NCBI RefSeq assembly: GCF_039907765.1
Contig: NZ_JARDJI010000009.1
Location: 119,132-183,131, forward strand
Origin: Aminobacter sp039907765
GTDB taxonomy: Bacteria > Pseudomonadota > Alphaproteobacteria > Rhizobiales > Rhizobiaceae
Reading direction: 5' to 3'
DNA length: 64,000 nt
Under the pieces are notes generated by a model. That model did no database searches. It was not told the origin of the DNA and saw only the letters and a list, made by a program, of their open reading frames with translations. The position numbers were made by a program, and so were the translations under genes. Below are positions 1-8,621 of this stretch, in pieces; position 1 is the first letter of the stretch; each line of letters starts with the position of its first letter.

Positions 1-236
1 GCTTCCGTTACCTCGACAGGGGTATGCATGGTCGCACCGGCGAAGACACCGGCGCTCAGTTTGCCCAGGTTCGCCGACAGGGCGTCGGCCTCCCTTGCTT
101 GCCGGAGTGTCGACAGCACCAGCGCCTTGTTCCGGCCGAGCCTGCCGATCTCTGCCGCGGCCTGGCCGATGGTTCCGCGGCCGAAGACGACGCGCGAGCC
201 GATGCCCGGGAAGACGAATGGCTGGACGCTGGTCAT
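1..236 (-). CDS. Maleylacetate reductase, N-terminal part (cut by window edge)
   Basis: Only the first 78 or so residues are present; the rest lies beyond position 1. Visible are RVVFGRGT (residues 15-22), KALVLST (37-43) and MHTPVEVTE (70-78), which I recognise as the start of maleylacetate reductases, a branch of the iron-type alcohol dehydrogenase family. The enzyme reduces maleylacetate to 3-oxoadipate with NAD(P)H in the cytoplasm. The ATG (complement of 234-236) overlaps the stop of the intradiol dioxygenase by 4 bp, so the two are translationally coupled. That partner makes maleylacetate from hydroxyquinol, which agrees with the assignment. Metal ligands and catalytic residues lie outside the window. 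Confidence 0.85.
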   Translation of the reverse strand, partial: MTSVQPFVFPGIGSRVVFGRGTIGQAAAEIGRLGRNKALVLSTLRQAREADALSANLGKLSAGVFAGATMHTPVEVTE

Positions 237-1099
237 ACGACACCTCTTGCGTTGCGGGCGCGGGCCATGACGAAGGTGAAGTCCAGTGCCCATGGCACGT
301 CTTTCGAGCCGGACGGCTTGAAGTCGCCGATCAGGTTCGGGCGAACCGAAAACAGCGGATCCTCGACGATCTCGGCTTCGGACCTCACGAAGATCTGCGT
401 CGTGATCGTCTCGAAGCCGCCTGCATTGATGATGAAATGAATGTGGGCCGGCCGCTGCAACGGGCAGCCAAGGGCGTCGAGAAGCTGCCCGACGGGACCA
501 TCGTCAGGGACGGAGTAGCCGCCGGGCATCACGCTGCGATAGGAGAAGCGCCCTCGTGCGTCGGTGGAAAAGACCCCGCGCAGATTGAATTCGGGCTGAT
601 TGTCGGGCTCCTGGTTCTCATAGAGGCCCGAACCATTCGCCTGCCATGTCTCCACCGTGGCACCGGCGATCGGACAACCGTCGAGGTCGGTGACCCGGCC
701 GCGCACTTCGAGTTTCACTCCGACACCGTCGAGGCAAATGTCTGCACCCACGGAACGCCGCGGTGCGTCGGAACGATAGAACGGCCCTCTCGGCGTGTTG
801 GGGGTGGCGCCAGCTGGCCGCCGGCAATTGATATCCTCGACCAGGGCCGTGGCTCCGATCAGGTCGGCGAGCAGCACCCATTCCTGCCTGCGCTCGTCGG
901 TCGCGTGGCCGATATCGGTGAGGTAGGCGACGGCTTCGCGCCACTCGGCCCGCGTTGGCTTCAGTTCGCGGATCACCTGGTGAATGTGCTCGACCACGGC
1001 GACGAGGCTGCTCGAAAGACGGCTTGCACCGGATCGCATGAGGCGCTGCGCGACGATCTCGCTGGATGTGTCGGCACCGAAAACGACGGTAGTAGGCAT
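233..1099 (-). CDS. Intradiol ring-cleavage dioxygenase, probably hydroxyquinol 1,2-dioxygenase
   Basis: This 288-residue protein has the two-part intradiol dioxygenase layout: a helical N-terminal dimerisation domain (about 1-100) and a beta-sandwich catalytic domain. The expected Fe(III) ligands are visible as Tyr160 (GSGLYENQ), Tyr195 (PGGYSVP), His219 and His221 (RPAHIHF). Such enzymes cleave 1,2-diols between the hydroxyls; with hydroxyquinol the product is maleylacetate. The hydroxyquinol call rests mainly on the coupled maleylacetate reductase gene, since catechol and chlorocatechol 1,2-dioxygenases share the fold. An AAGGA ribosome site precedes the ATG. It is divergent from a LysR gene that probably controls it. 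Confidence 0.87.
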   Translation of the reverse strand: MPTTVVFGADTSSEIVAQRLMRSGASRLSSSLVAVVEHIHQVIRELKPTRAEWREAVAYLTDIGHATDERRQEWVLLADLIGATALVEDINCRRPAGATPNTPRGPFYRSDAPRRSVGADICLDGVGVKLEVRGRVTDLDGCPIAGATVETWQANGSGLYENQEPDNQPEFNLRGVFSTDARGRFSYRSVMPGGYSVPDDGPVGQLLDALGCPLQRPAHIHFIINAGGFETITTQIFVRSEAEIVEDPLFSVRPNLIGDFKPSGSKDVPWALDFTFVMARARNARGVV

Positions 1100-1187
1100 C
1101 TGCTCGATCCTTTCTGACAGGCTCGGTGCCTGAAAAGGAAACTAGCAACTCCGCTCATGACCGTTGATGATTTGTCGGCCGATTGTT

Positions 1188-1202
1188 ATAGCAAATTGCT
1201 AT
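1188..1202. promoter_or_regulatory. Palindrome over the LysR start codon (LysR-type box)
   Basis: ATAGCAA, a single A and TTGCTAT form a perfect inverted repeat that fits the T-N11-A LysR box. It lies in the 101-bp gap between divergent genes and its right arm includes the first two bases of the LysR ATG. Binding there could repress the regulator and activate the dioxygenase operon. Position and symmetry are seen; the function is inferred. Confidence 0.5.
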
Positions 1203-2151
1203 GAAACTCGATGAACGCCATCTGATCCAGCTCGCAGCGGTGATCAACGCTGGAGGTGTCACCGAGGGCGCGGAAGCGCTCGGCATGACCCAGTCCGCGG
1301 TGTCCCGCACCCTGGCCGTGCTGGAGAGGCGCCTGGGGGAACCGCTGTTCGTCAAGGGACGCCGGCCGTTGCGCCCGACGCCGCTCGGGCGGGCACTCGG
1401 CGAGCATGGTCAGGCGATGCTCTTGCAGTCGCGCAAGGCGTCGGAACTTGTCGACAGCTTCCGGCACGGCCACTCGGGCGCGGTGCGCGTCGGCGGCACC
1501 CAATTCTTCATGGACGCCCTGATCTCAGGCATGATCGCGAAGTTCCACAATGTGCGGCCGGAAGTGCGGGTGGAGCAGAGCTATGGCTACCTGCCCGAAC
1601 TGCAAGCCGCCATCCGTGCTGACAGGATCGATCTGGCCATCTGTCCGGTGGACGTGCTTGAAGAAGGGTCGGGGTTCGAGTTCGAACGCATACTTCCCGG
1701 ACACAACATGGTGGCGTGCCGCGTCACGCACCCGCTGCTGATGAAGCGCCGGCTGAAGGGACCCGAAATCCTGGACTATCCATGGATCGCGCCCCCGCCT
1801 GGAAGTCCACTGCTTGCGGACATGCGCGCGATGCTTGTCGGGCTGGGCGCCACCGAGGTCCGCATCCCCTATGTCGGCGGGTCGCTGGCCAGCGCAATGA
1901 ACTACATGAAGCATAGCGATGCCTTGACGGTGCTGCCACACAGCGTCGTCTTCGCCTACCGGAAGGAGCGTGAAATCACCGCGCTGCCTCTGCGGATACA
2001 TCATCCCGAGCGCACGCTTGGCATATTGACGCTCGCCGGCAGTCCGCAGTCACCTGCCGTTGCCGCGTTCTCAAGGCACATCGCAGCCAGCTTCGAGAAG
2101 CTGGCCGGCCTCATCAAGCGACACGAGCAGACGGTCATCTGGACCGGCTAG
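1201..2151 (+). CDS. LysR-family transcriptional regulator of the hydroxyquinol operon
   Basis: A 316-residue protein with an N-terminal winged helix-turn-helix (about 4-62; GVTEGAEALGMTQSAVSRTL is the core) and a C-terminal periplasmic-binding-like co-inducer domain. Length and order match LysR regulators. It is divergent from the dioxygenase/maleylacetate reductase pair, the usual arrangement for a LysR activator of an aromatic pathway operon; the inducer is unknown. There is no clear Shine-Dalgarno before the ATG because a palindrome occupies that place, so the message may be leaderless or weakly translated. The start is kept because the HTH begins at the family's normal distance from it. 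Confidence 0.9.
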   Translation: MKLDERHLIQLAAVINAGGVTEGAEALGMTQSAVSRTLAVLERRLGEPLFVKGRRPLRPTPLGRALGEHGQAMLLQSRKASELVDSFRHGHSGAVRVGGTQFFMDALISGMIAKFHNVRPEVRVEQSYGYLPELQAAIRADRIDLAICPVDVLEEGSGFEFERILPGHNMVACRVTHPLLMKRRLKGPEILDYPWIAPPPGSPLLADMRAMLVGLGATEVRIPYVGGSLASAMNYMKHSDALTVLPHSVVFAYRKEREITALPLRIHHPERTLGILTLAGSPQSPAVAAFSRHIAASFEKLAGLIKRHEQTVIWTG

Positions 2152-2337
2152 GGCCGCCCGCCCGCCATCGACGGAGTCTGGTCGGAACGGGCGGCTGCGT
2201 CATGTTTCCAGCATGGCAGGATCGATCGCCCCTTGCATCGCGCCCGGACCTCTTCGGGACTCTCCTGCATCTTATCATCCCTGACGCTGCCGGTGCCCGA
2301 TCCAGTCCCTTGACAGGGACGGCACGGTCGTGGTTTC

Positions 2338-2359
2338 AATGTGGAAACGTTTCCACATT
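2338..2359. promoter_or_regulatory. Perfect 22-bp palindrome, likely LacI-family operator
   Basis: The half-site AATGTGGAAAC is followed at once by its exact reverse complement. The CG centre and TGGAAACG-type arms are typical of LacI/GalR operators. A TTGACA at 2310-2315 may be the -35, which would put the palindrome at about the -10 to +1 region, as expected for repression. It ends 10 bp before the aldolase ATG. The LacI gene at the far end of the same operon is the obvious candidate repressor. Confidence 0.75.
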
Positions 2360-2369
2360 TGAGGACTTC

Positions 2370-3194
2370 ATGAAAACCGCGCGCATGAACCGGCTATTTG
2401 GTGTGTCGGGCAATTGCTTCGACGTGGCCATCGACCATGGCATGTTCAACGAGAAGACCTTCCTCGGCGGTATCGAGGACATGCACCGCGCAATCAGGAT
2501 TGTGGCGGACGCTAGGCCGGATGCGATCCAGCTGCCGCCCGGGACGGCGCCGATCCTGCAGGCGATCAAGGGCAAGGACCGCCCCGCGCTGGTGCTCCGC
2601 ACCGATATCGCCAACGTCTATGGCACTCCGCTGCCGAGGACGCTGTTCTCCGAGGTTGTCGATCGCCCGGTCGAGCAGGGGGTGGTGCTGGATGCGGCCT
2701 GTGTTGTCGTCAACCTGCTGCAGCTGCCCGACCAGCCGGAGATCCATCACGCCTGTGTTCGCAACGTGAACGCGCTGAAGCGCGAATGCGAGATCATGGG
2801 CATGCCGCTGATGGTCGAACCGCTGGTGATGCAGGACAATTCCAAGGGCGGCTACATGGTCAACGGCGATATCGGCCAGATCCTGCCCCTGGTCCGCCAG
2901 GCGGTCGAGCTCGGCGCCGACATCATCAAGGCCGACCCCTGCGACGACGTGCAGGAATACCACCGCGTGATCGAGGTCGCGCAGGGCATTCCGGTCCTTG
3001 TGCGCGGCGGCGGCAAGGTCTCCGACCGCGAGATCCTCGTCCGCACGGCGGAACTGATGAAGCAGGGCGCGCGCGGCATCGTCTATGGCCGCAACGTGAT
3101 CCACAACGCCAATCCGACAGCGATCACCCGCGCGTTGATGGCGGTGGTGCACGAAGGCGCCGCAGCCGACGCGGCGACGAAATATCTGGGCTGA
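2370..3194 (+). CDS. DhnA/LsrF-type class I aldolase family protein
   Basis: A 274-residue TIM-barrel protein of the DeoC/FbaB/LsrF superfamily. Family marks are AIDHGMF (20-26), ADIIKADP with the probable Schiff-base Lys187, a phosphate-binding GGGK, and GIVYGRNVIH near the C-terminus. It likely cleaves, or transfers an acyl group to or from, a phosphorylated sugar. The C-terminal third resembles E. coli LsrF as well as FbaB-type aldolases. The start is chosen for GAGGA at 2361-2365; a longer reading would run through the operator. It is first in an operon with an oxidoreductase, an isomerase-like cupin, a sugar kinase and a sugar importer. The exact substrate is unknown. Confidence 0.82.
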   Translation: MKTARMNRLFGVSGNCFDVAIDHGMFNEKTFLGGIEDMHRAIRIVADARPDAIQLPPGTAPILQAIKGKDRPALVLRTDIANVYGTPLPRTLFSEVVDRPVEQGVVLDAACVVVNLLQLPDQPEIHHACVRNVNALKRECEIMGMPLMVEPLVMQDNSKGGYMVNGDIGQILPLVRQAVELGADIIKADPCDDVQEYHRVIEVAQGIPVLVRGGGKVSDREILVRTAELMKQGARGIVYGRNVIHNANPTAITRALMAVVHEGAAADAATKYLG

Positions 3195-3204
3195 GGAGGC
3201 GGCC

Positions 3205-4362
3205 ATGGGAGGAAAGGTCATACGCTTCGGCATCATCGGCTGCGGCCTGATGGGGCGCGAATTGGCGAGTGCTGCGGCGCGCTGGCTGCATTTGACAGGC
3301 GCCAAGGCCCGTCCCGAGATCGTGGCGGTCTGCGACACCAACCCGGTGCTGATGGATTGGTTCGCCACTCATTTGCCCGGCGTCAGGCAGACGACCACCG
3401 ACTATCGCGAATTGCTGGCGAACCCGGAAGTCGACGCCGTCTATTGCGCCGTGCCGCATCTGCTGCATGCCGAAATGTACCCCGAGATCCTGAAGGCCGG
3501 GAAGCATCTGTTCGGCGAAAAGCCCTTCGGCATGGATGCCGCACAGAACCGCATCATCGACGCGGCGGTGAAGGCGCATCAAGACGTGCTGGTGCGCTGC
3601 TCGTCGGAGATGCCCTTCTTCCCCGGCGCGCAGAAGGTGATCGACTTCGTTCGCAAGGGGCACGTCGGCGAAATCCTGGAAGTCGAATCCTGCTTCCTGC
3701 ATTCGTCCGACATCAACCCCGACAAGCCGATCAATTGGAAGCGAGTGGTCGGCGTGAACGGCGAATATGGTTGCATGGGCGACCTGGGAATGCATGTGCT
3801 GCATGTTCCCCTGCGGCTCGGCTGGAAGCCTGAGGCAGTCAGCGCGACCCTTGTAAAGCGCGTCACCACTCGTCCTGACGGCAAGGGCAACCAGGTCCCC
3901 TGCATGACCTGGGACAACGCGACGGTCACCGGCACGGTCAAGGCCGAGGGCGGCGATTTTCCGCTGGTGTTGAAAACCTGGCGAATCGCGCCCGGCGAAA
4001 GCAACACCTGGTCCATCCGGGTGCTGGGCATGAAAGGCTCGGCCTTCTTCACCACCAAGTCGCCACGCCAGTGGCAGTTCATGCACTACGAGGCCGGCGG
4101 ACCGCAGTGCTGGCAGGTCGAGGATCTCGGCTATCAATCGCTCTTCCCCACGATTACCGGCGGCATCTTCGAATTCGGCTTCACCGACGCGATCCAACAG
4201 ATGTGGGCGGCGTTCGTCGACGAGCTTTCGGGCGGCGACGCCAACGGCTTCCAGTGTGCGACACCGCAGGAGGCAGCCGATCACCACGCCGTGCTGACCG
4301 CAGCTCTCGAGGCCGGGAAGACCGGCCGCGTGGTGCCCGTCGCCTATGGACGCGCGGCATGA
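3205..4362 (+). CDS. Gfo/Idh/MocA family NAD(P)-dependent oxidoreductase
   Basis: A 385-residue protein with an N-terminal Rossmann fold (GIIGCGLMGRE, 9-19) and the family EKP motif (E105-K106-P107), followed by an alpha/beta substrate domain. Members oxidise or reduce hydroxyls of sugars, sugar acids or inositols using a nicotinamide cofactor. It starts 10 bp after the aldolase with GGAGG-like sequence upstream, and its stop overlaps the next start by 4 bp. It should act on the imported sugar or an intermediate of the same pathway. The substrate cannot be named from sequence. Confidence 0.85.
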   Translation: MGGKVIRFGIIGCGLMGRELASAAARWLHLTGAKARPEIVAVCDTNPVLMDWFATHLPGVRQTTTDYRELLANPEVDAVYCAVPHLLHAEMYPEILKAGKHLFGEKPFGMDAAQNRIIDAAVKAHQDVLVRCSSEMPFFPGAQKVIDFVRKGHVGEILEVESCFLHSSDINPDKPINWKRVVGVNGEYGCMGDLGMHVLHVPLRLGWKPEAVSATLVKRVTTRPDGKGNQVPCMTWDNATVTGTVKAEGGDFPLVLKTWRIAPGESNTWSIRVLGMKGSAFFTTKSPRQWQFMHYEAGGPQCWQVEDLGYQSLFPTITGGIFEFGFTDAIQQMWAAFVDELSGGDANGFQCATPQEAADHHAVLTAALEAGKTGRVVPVAYGRAA

Positions 4363-5030
4363 AGCGGTCTGCAATCAATGCGGCGCTGCGCCGGGCCGAA
4401 GCGATGCTTGCGGATCACTGCTGGCTCCTGCCCGATTGGGCCGGCTGGTCGCCTGCGGACCATGCGTCGGATCCTGGCCTGTCAGCCTTCCTTCGCCAGC
4501 GTCAGCTCGGGTGGGACGTGACGGATTTCGGTCTCGGCGATTTCGCCCACCGCGGCCTGGTCCTCTTCTGCGTCAGGAATGGCGCGCAGGGTAATCCGGC
4601 AACGCTTCCCTATGCCGAAAAACTTCTGTTCGTAGCGGAAGGGCAGGTGACGCCCTTCCACGCCCACAAGGTCAAGGTCGAGGACATCATCGTGCGCGGC
4701 GGCGGCCATCTGTGCGTTGCCTTCACGCGGCACGGTTCGTTCGCCGAAGCGCCGGTGCTGGTGGACGGCCGCGTCGTGACCGATCCTTATGACACGCCGA
4801 TCCGGCTGCGTCCGGGGCAGAGCATCACGATCCCGCGCGGCATGCAGCACAGCTTCTGGGGCGAAGCCGGGGCGGGCGACGTGTTCGCGGCCGAGGTCAG
4901 CCAATGCAACGACGACCTGGCGGACAATTTCTTCCTCGAACCTCTGGGCCGCTTCGCCGAGATCGAAGAGGACGAGCCGCCGCATCACCTGCTTTGGAAC
5001 GAGAGTTCGCCCGGAGGCGCAACACCATGA
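4359..5030 (+). CDS. D-lyxose ketol-isomerase family cupin
   Basis: A 223-residue cupin close to the usual length of D-lyxose/D-mannose isomerases. The metal-binding pattern is visible as His101, His103 and Glu108 (PFHAHKVKVED) plus His164 (PRGMQHSFWGE). Known members interconvert D-lyxose and D-xylulose, or D-mannose and D-fructose, using a divalent metal. The start overlaps the stop of the oxidoreductase, and the following kinase overlaps its own stop, so these genes are tightly coupled. The enzyme probably makes the ketose that the PfkB kinase then phosphorylates. The substrate could be another aldose. Confidence 0.75.
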   Translation: MKRSAINAALRRAEAMLADHCWLLPDWAGWSPADHASDPGLSAFLRQRQLGWDVTDFGLGDFAHRGLVLFCVRNGAQGNPATLPYAEKLLFVAEGQVTPFHAHKVKVEDIIVRGGGHLCVAFTRHGSFAEAPVLVDGRVVTDPYDTPIRLRPGQSITIPRGMQHSFWGEAGAGDVFAAEVSQCNDDLADNFFLEPLGRFAEIEEDEPPHHLLWNESSPGGATP

Positions 5031-6043
5031 CGGGTATGATGCCCAAGGGCGATGGCGTCGTTTGCGCCGGAAACTGGATCGTAGATATCGTCCACACACT
5101 GGACCGCTGGCCGGCGAAAAGCGACCTCGTGCATATCCTGTCGGAAGCCGAGGGCGTCGGTGGCGGGGCGGCCAATGTGGCCATCGACCTTGCCGCGTTC
5201 GACACCGGCCTGCCTTTGTTCGCGGTCGGCCTTACCGGCACCGACCGTCATGCCGAAACGGTGCGTCTGGCCTGCCGGGCGGCGGGGCTGGACAGCCGCC
5301 ACCTCGGCGCCACCGCCGCTGCGGCCACCGCGCATACGCATGTGATGAACCTGCCCGGCGACAGCCGCACCTTCCTCTACCATGCGGGGGCCAATGACCT
5401 GTTCGATGCAGCGCAGCTGTCGATCGGGGCCTTGGCCGAAATGGACGCGCGCATCTTCTATCTGGGCTATCTCAATTTGTTGAACGGGCTCGATGCGATC
5501 GGCCCCGACGGCAGCACCGGTGCGGCCGCACTGTTGCGACGGGCGCGGTTGGCCGGGATGCAGACCTGCGTCGACCTCGTCTCCACGGACGGGCCGCGCT
5601 TCCGCACCACGGTCGAAGCGACACTCGCCGAAATCGACCATCTTTTCCTGAACGAAATCGAGGCCGCTCGTGCCACGGGGCTCGCCATTTCGGGCCCGCA
5701 GGATGCCAAGGGCATGGAGGCGGCTGGCAGGCAGCTGCTGGCGGCTGGGGTGCGGCAGACCGTGATCCTGCATTCACGGGACCTGGCGATCTGGTTGCCG
5801 AAACTTGGATCGGCGGTCCGTCTTGCCTCCATACCCATGCCTGCCTCGGAGATCGTAAGCCCGGTCGGTGCAGGCGACGCGTTCTGCGCCGGGGTGATCT
5901 TCGGCATCCATGAGCACTGGCCGCCCAATTACGCGCTGCTGCTCGGCCATCGCGCCGCGGCCGCGGCGCTGCGCTCGCCGACTGCGACGGGAAGCATCCC
6001 GCCGCTTGTGGCCCTCATGCCCGAGGCGTTCGCAACCAGTTGA
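5027..6043 (+). CDS. PfkB-family carbohydrate kinase
   Basis: A 338-residue ribokinase-fold protein. The glycine-rich GVGGGAANVA near residue 45 is PfkB signature 1, and SPVGAGDAF with the catalytic base Asp284 is signature 2. Such kinases phosphorylate free or already phosphorylated sugars with ATP. It is coupled to the isomerase gene by a 4-bp overlap, and the GGAGG upstream lies inside the end of that gene. In the operon it probably supplies the phosphorylated ketose for the aldolase. Whether it acts at C1 or another position is not visible. Confidence 0.87.
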   Translation: MTGMMPKGDGVVCAGNWIVDIVHTLDRWPAKSDLVHILSEAEGVGGGAANVAIDLAAFDTGLPLFAVGLTGTDRHAETVRLACRAAGLDSRHLGATAAAATAHTHVMNLPGDSRTFLYHAGANDLFDAAQLSIGALAEMDARIFYLGYLNLLNGLDAIGPDGSTGAAALLRRARLAGMQTCVDLVSTDGPRFRTTVEATLAEIDHLFLNEIEAARATGLAISGPQDAKGMEAAGRQLLAAGVRQTVILHSRDLAIWLPKLGSAVRLASIPMPASEIVSPVGAGDAFCAGVIFGIHEHWPPNYALLLGHRAAAAALRSPTATGSIPPLVALMPEAFATS

Positions 6044-6078
6044 ATCCACGAAATGGTTTGTCAAAAAGGGAGGAAACC

Positions 6079-7044
6079 GTGACGACAACCACCAAGCGTA
6101 GCTTGTTGAAAGCCACCATCGCAGCGTTGGCAATTGGCCTGGCCCTGCCGGCGCTGGCCCAGGAAAAGCCCGTCATCGCCAGCATCGTGTTCCAGGGCGA
6201 TTCCTTCATGAAATCGCTGCAGCAGGGCGTCAAGGAAGGTGCCACTGCCGGCGGCGCCGAGGTGCTGGAAATCAACATCGACGGCGACCAGGCCAAGGAA
6301 ACCGAGGCGATCGATACCTATATTGCCCGCAAGGTCGATGCGATCGTGATCGCCCCGCTGTCGGCAACCAATTCGGCCGCTGCTCTGAAGCGTGCCAAGG
6401 ATGCGGGCATCACCGTCATTGCGCTGAACGGCGGGCTTGAGGATGCCTCGATCGCGGCGGCCACGTTCTCGACTTCAAATACCGACCTCGGCAAGACCTC
6501 GGGCGAGGCGGCTGCCAAGTTCATCACCGAAAAGCTGGGCGGCAAGGCGAAGGTCGGCATCCTCGCCTTCTCGTCGCTCCTGCCGGAACAAAGCGGCGAG
6601 CGCACCGGAGGGTTCAAGGGCGCGGCCGCGCAGGGCAATCAGATAGACATTGAGGCCGCACAGGATGCCTGGCTGCCTGAAAAGGCCGTGACCGTCGCAA
6701 CCGACATCATGACCGCCAATCCCGAGATCAACGTGATCTTCGCGGCCAATGAGGGCGGCACCATCGGCGCCATGCAGGCGGTGCGCAATGCGGGCAAGGC
6801 CGGGCAAGTCTTCGTCTTCGGCATCGACGGGTCGGAACAGCTTGCCAAGGGGCTGATGGCCGGGGACGACGTGCTGCAGGCCGTCACCGCCCAGTCGCCG
6901 CGCGAAATGGGCAAGATGGGCGCAGAAGCTGCGCTCAAGGTGCTGAAGGGCGAAGCGGTCGAAGCGAAGACGGTCGTGCCGACTTTGCCGCTGAACCGCA
7001 ATGACCCGGCCGGGATCGAAGCGTTCCTCGCATCGCTCAAATAG
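6079..7044 (+). CDS. Sugar ABC transporter periplasmic-binding protein (ribose type)
   Basis: A 321-residue protein with a Sec signal peptide (KRSLLKATIAALAIG, predicted cleavage after PALA-Q-like residues near 25) and a periplasmic-binding domain of the RbsB type (Peripla_BP_4). It captures the operon's sugar in the periplasm. I chose GTG at 6079 because GGGAGG lies 5-10 bases before it and the signal peptide then has a normal length; an earlier TTG in frame has no ribosome site and overlaps the kinase stop. A GC hairpin follows the stop, which may raise its mRNA level relative to the ATPase and permease. Confidence 0.88.
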   Translation: MTTTTKRSLLKATIAALAIGLALPALAQEKPVIASIVFQGDSFMKSLQQGVKEGATAGGAEVLEINIDGDQAKETEAIDTYIARKVDAIVIAPLSATNSAAALKRAKDAGITVIALNGGLEDASIAAATFSTSNTDLGKTSGEAAAKFITEKLGGKAKVGILAFSSLLPEQSGERTGGFKGAAAQGNQIDIEAAQDAWLPEKAVTVATDIMTANPEINVIFAANEGGTIGAMQAVRNAGKAGQVFVFGIDGSEQLAKGLMAGDDVLQAVTAQSPREMGKMGAEAALKVLKGEAVEAKTVVPTLPLNRNDPAGIEAFLASLK

Positions 7045-7054
7045 GGCGAATGCC

Positions 7055-7081
7055 GGTGCCGCCCGGCCTTCGGGCGGTGCC
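7055..7081 (+). terminator. GC hairpin between binding-protein and ATPase genes (attenuator-like)
   Basis: CCGCCCG (7059-7065) pairs with CGGGCGG (7071-7077) over a 5-nt loop, extended outward by two GU and two GC pairs, with CTTTT soon after. It lies 10 nt past the stop. Such elements between a binding-protein gene and transporter genes stabilise upstream mRNA or partly terminate. Structure seen by eye; effect inferred. Confidence 0.6.
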
Positions 7082-7112
7082 GCTTTTCACTGCAGCAGGC
7101 AGGGCGTCAGCA

Positions 7113-8621
7113 ATGGATCTGCACCTCGAGGGACTCACGCGCCATTATGGCGCCGTGCGCGCCCTGCACAATTTCACCCATAGCTTCGCGAGCGGCCAGG
7201 TCCATGCCCTGATCGGCAAGAACGGCTCGGGCAAGAGCACCTTCATCAAGATGATGGCGGGGGCCACCTCGCCAACCTCGGGACGCATCCGCCTGGGGGC
7301 GCGTGCCGTTCAGTTCCGCACTCCACAGGACGCGCTGGCCGAAGGCGTGGTGACCGTCTACCAGGAACTCAGCCTCGTGCCTGGCCTTTCGGTGGCCGAG
7401 AACATCTTCCTTGGCCGGCTGCCACGCCGGGGCAAGTGGATCGACTGGGCCAGATTGCACGATCTTGCCGGGGCACTTCTGGAAGAAATGGGCGCGACCG
7501 ACATCGATCCGCGCCAGTCGGTCGAAAGCCTGTCTGTAGGGCGGCAACAGCTGGTCGAGATCGTCAGGGCCTCGAGCCTGTCGCCCAAGGTACTGCTGCT
7601 GGATGAGCCGACCTCCGCCCTTGCCGCCGCCGAGGTGGAACGGCTCTTTGCGTTGATCCGCCGGCTAAAGGCCAAGGGCGCGACGATCATGTACATCTCG
7701 CATCGCCTGGCCGAGCTGCCGCGGATCGCCGACACCGTGACGACGCTGCGCGATGGCATCTTTGCAGGATCGTTGCCGATGGCCGAGGCCGGCCCGCGCG
7801 AGATCCTTGGCATGATGTTCGGCAACCTCGTGCCGCTGGACCGCCCCGCCAGCAGGCCGGTTGGCAAGTTGTTGCTGGAAGTCCAGGGCCTGCGCATCGA
7901 GCCGTGGCTGAGAGACGTGAGCTTCAGGCTGCGCAAGGGGGAGGTGCTGGGGATAGCCGGCATGCTGGGCTCGGGCCGGACGGAGCTTCTGCACGGCATC
8001 TTCGGCGCACGACCCATAGACGCCGGGCGTGTCCTGCTGGACGGGCGCGACATCACCAGCTACGGCCTCCCCGGCCGCAAGGCGGAGGGGCTGGCCTATG
8101 CCTCCGAGGACCGCAAGCATGCCGGGCTGGTGCTGGATCACTCGATCCACGCCAACCTCGTCACGGCCCCCCTGCGCAAGATCGCCAAATGGGGGCTGAC
8201 CTGGCTCGGGCTGGAGCGGCCCCATGCCGAGCGCCAGGTGGCAGGGCTGCAGATCAAGGTTTCGGACCTGATGCTGCCGGTCAACTCCCTCTCGGGCGGC
8301 AACCAGCAGAAGGTCGTCGTTGGCAACTGGCTGAACAGCGGCCCGCGCGTCCTGCTCCTGGACGAGCCGGGACGCGGCGTCGACGTCCAGGCCAAGCGTC
8401 AGATTTACCAGATCATCTGGGACCAGGCCGCCCGGGGGCTGTCCTCGATCGTCGTCTCGACCGAACTCGAGGACCTGGCCGAATGCTGCGACCGCGTCCT
8501 GGTGCTGCGCGACGGGCGCATCGCGGCCGAGTTTTCAGACAAGGGGCTCGATCCCAAGGCCCTCTACGCCGCTACCATGATGACCACTCCCGACGCTTCC
8601 GCCGAAAGGTCCGCCCCATGA
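7113..8621 (+). CDS. Sugar ABC transporter ATP-binding protein, two fused ATPase domains (RbsA/MglA type)
   Basis: A 502-residue protein with two ABC domains. The first has an intact Walker A (GKNGSGKST, 35-43), a signature in SVGRQQLVE and Walker B LLLLDEPTSA. The second has the degenerate Walker A usual for this family (GMLGSGRTEL) but a good signature (LSGGNQQKVVVG). It powers import by the adjacent binding protein and permease. ATG at 7113 is preferred because the domain begins at once and because an alternative ATG at 7050 would place the start inside or before the hairpin. The ribosome site is weak. The stop overlaps the permease start by 4 bp. Confidence 0.88.
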   Translation: MDLHLEGLTRHYGAVRALHNFTHSFASGQVHALIGKNGSGKSTFIKMMAGATSPTSGRIRLGARAVQFRTPQDALAEGVVTVYQELSLVPGLSVAENIFLGRLPRRGKWIDWARLHDLAGALLEEMGATDIDPRQSVESLSVGRQQLVEIVRASSLSPKVLLLDEPTSALAAAEVERLFALIRRLKAKGATIMYISHRLAELPRIADTVTTLRDGIFAGSLPMAEAGPREILGMMFGNLVPLDRPASRPVGKLLLEVQGLRIEPWLRDVSFRLRKGEVLGIAGMLGSGRTELLHGIFGARPIDAGRVLLDGRDITSYGLPGRKAEGLAYASEDRKHAGLVLDHSIHANLVTAPLRKIAKWGLTWLGLERPHAERQVAGLQIKVSDLMLPVNSLSGGNQQKVVVGNWLNSGPRVLLLDEPGRGVDVQAKRQIYQIIWDQAARGLSSIVVSTELEDLAECCDRVLVLRDGRIAAEFSDKGLDPKALYAATMMTTPDASAERSAP

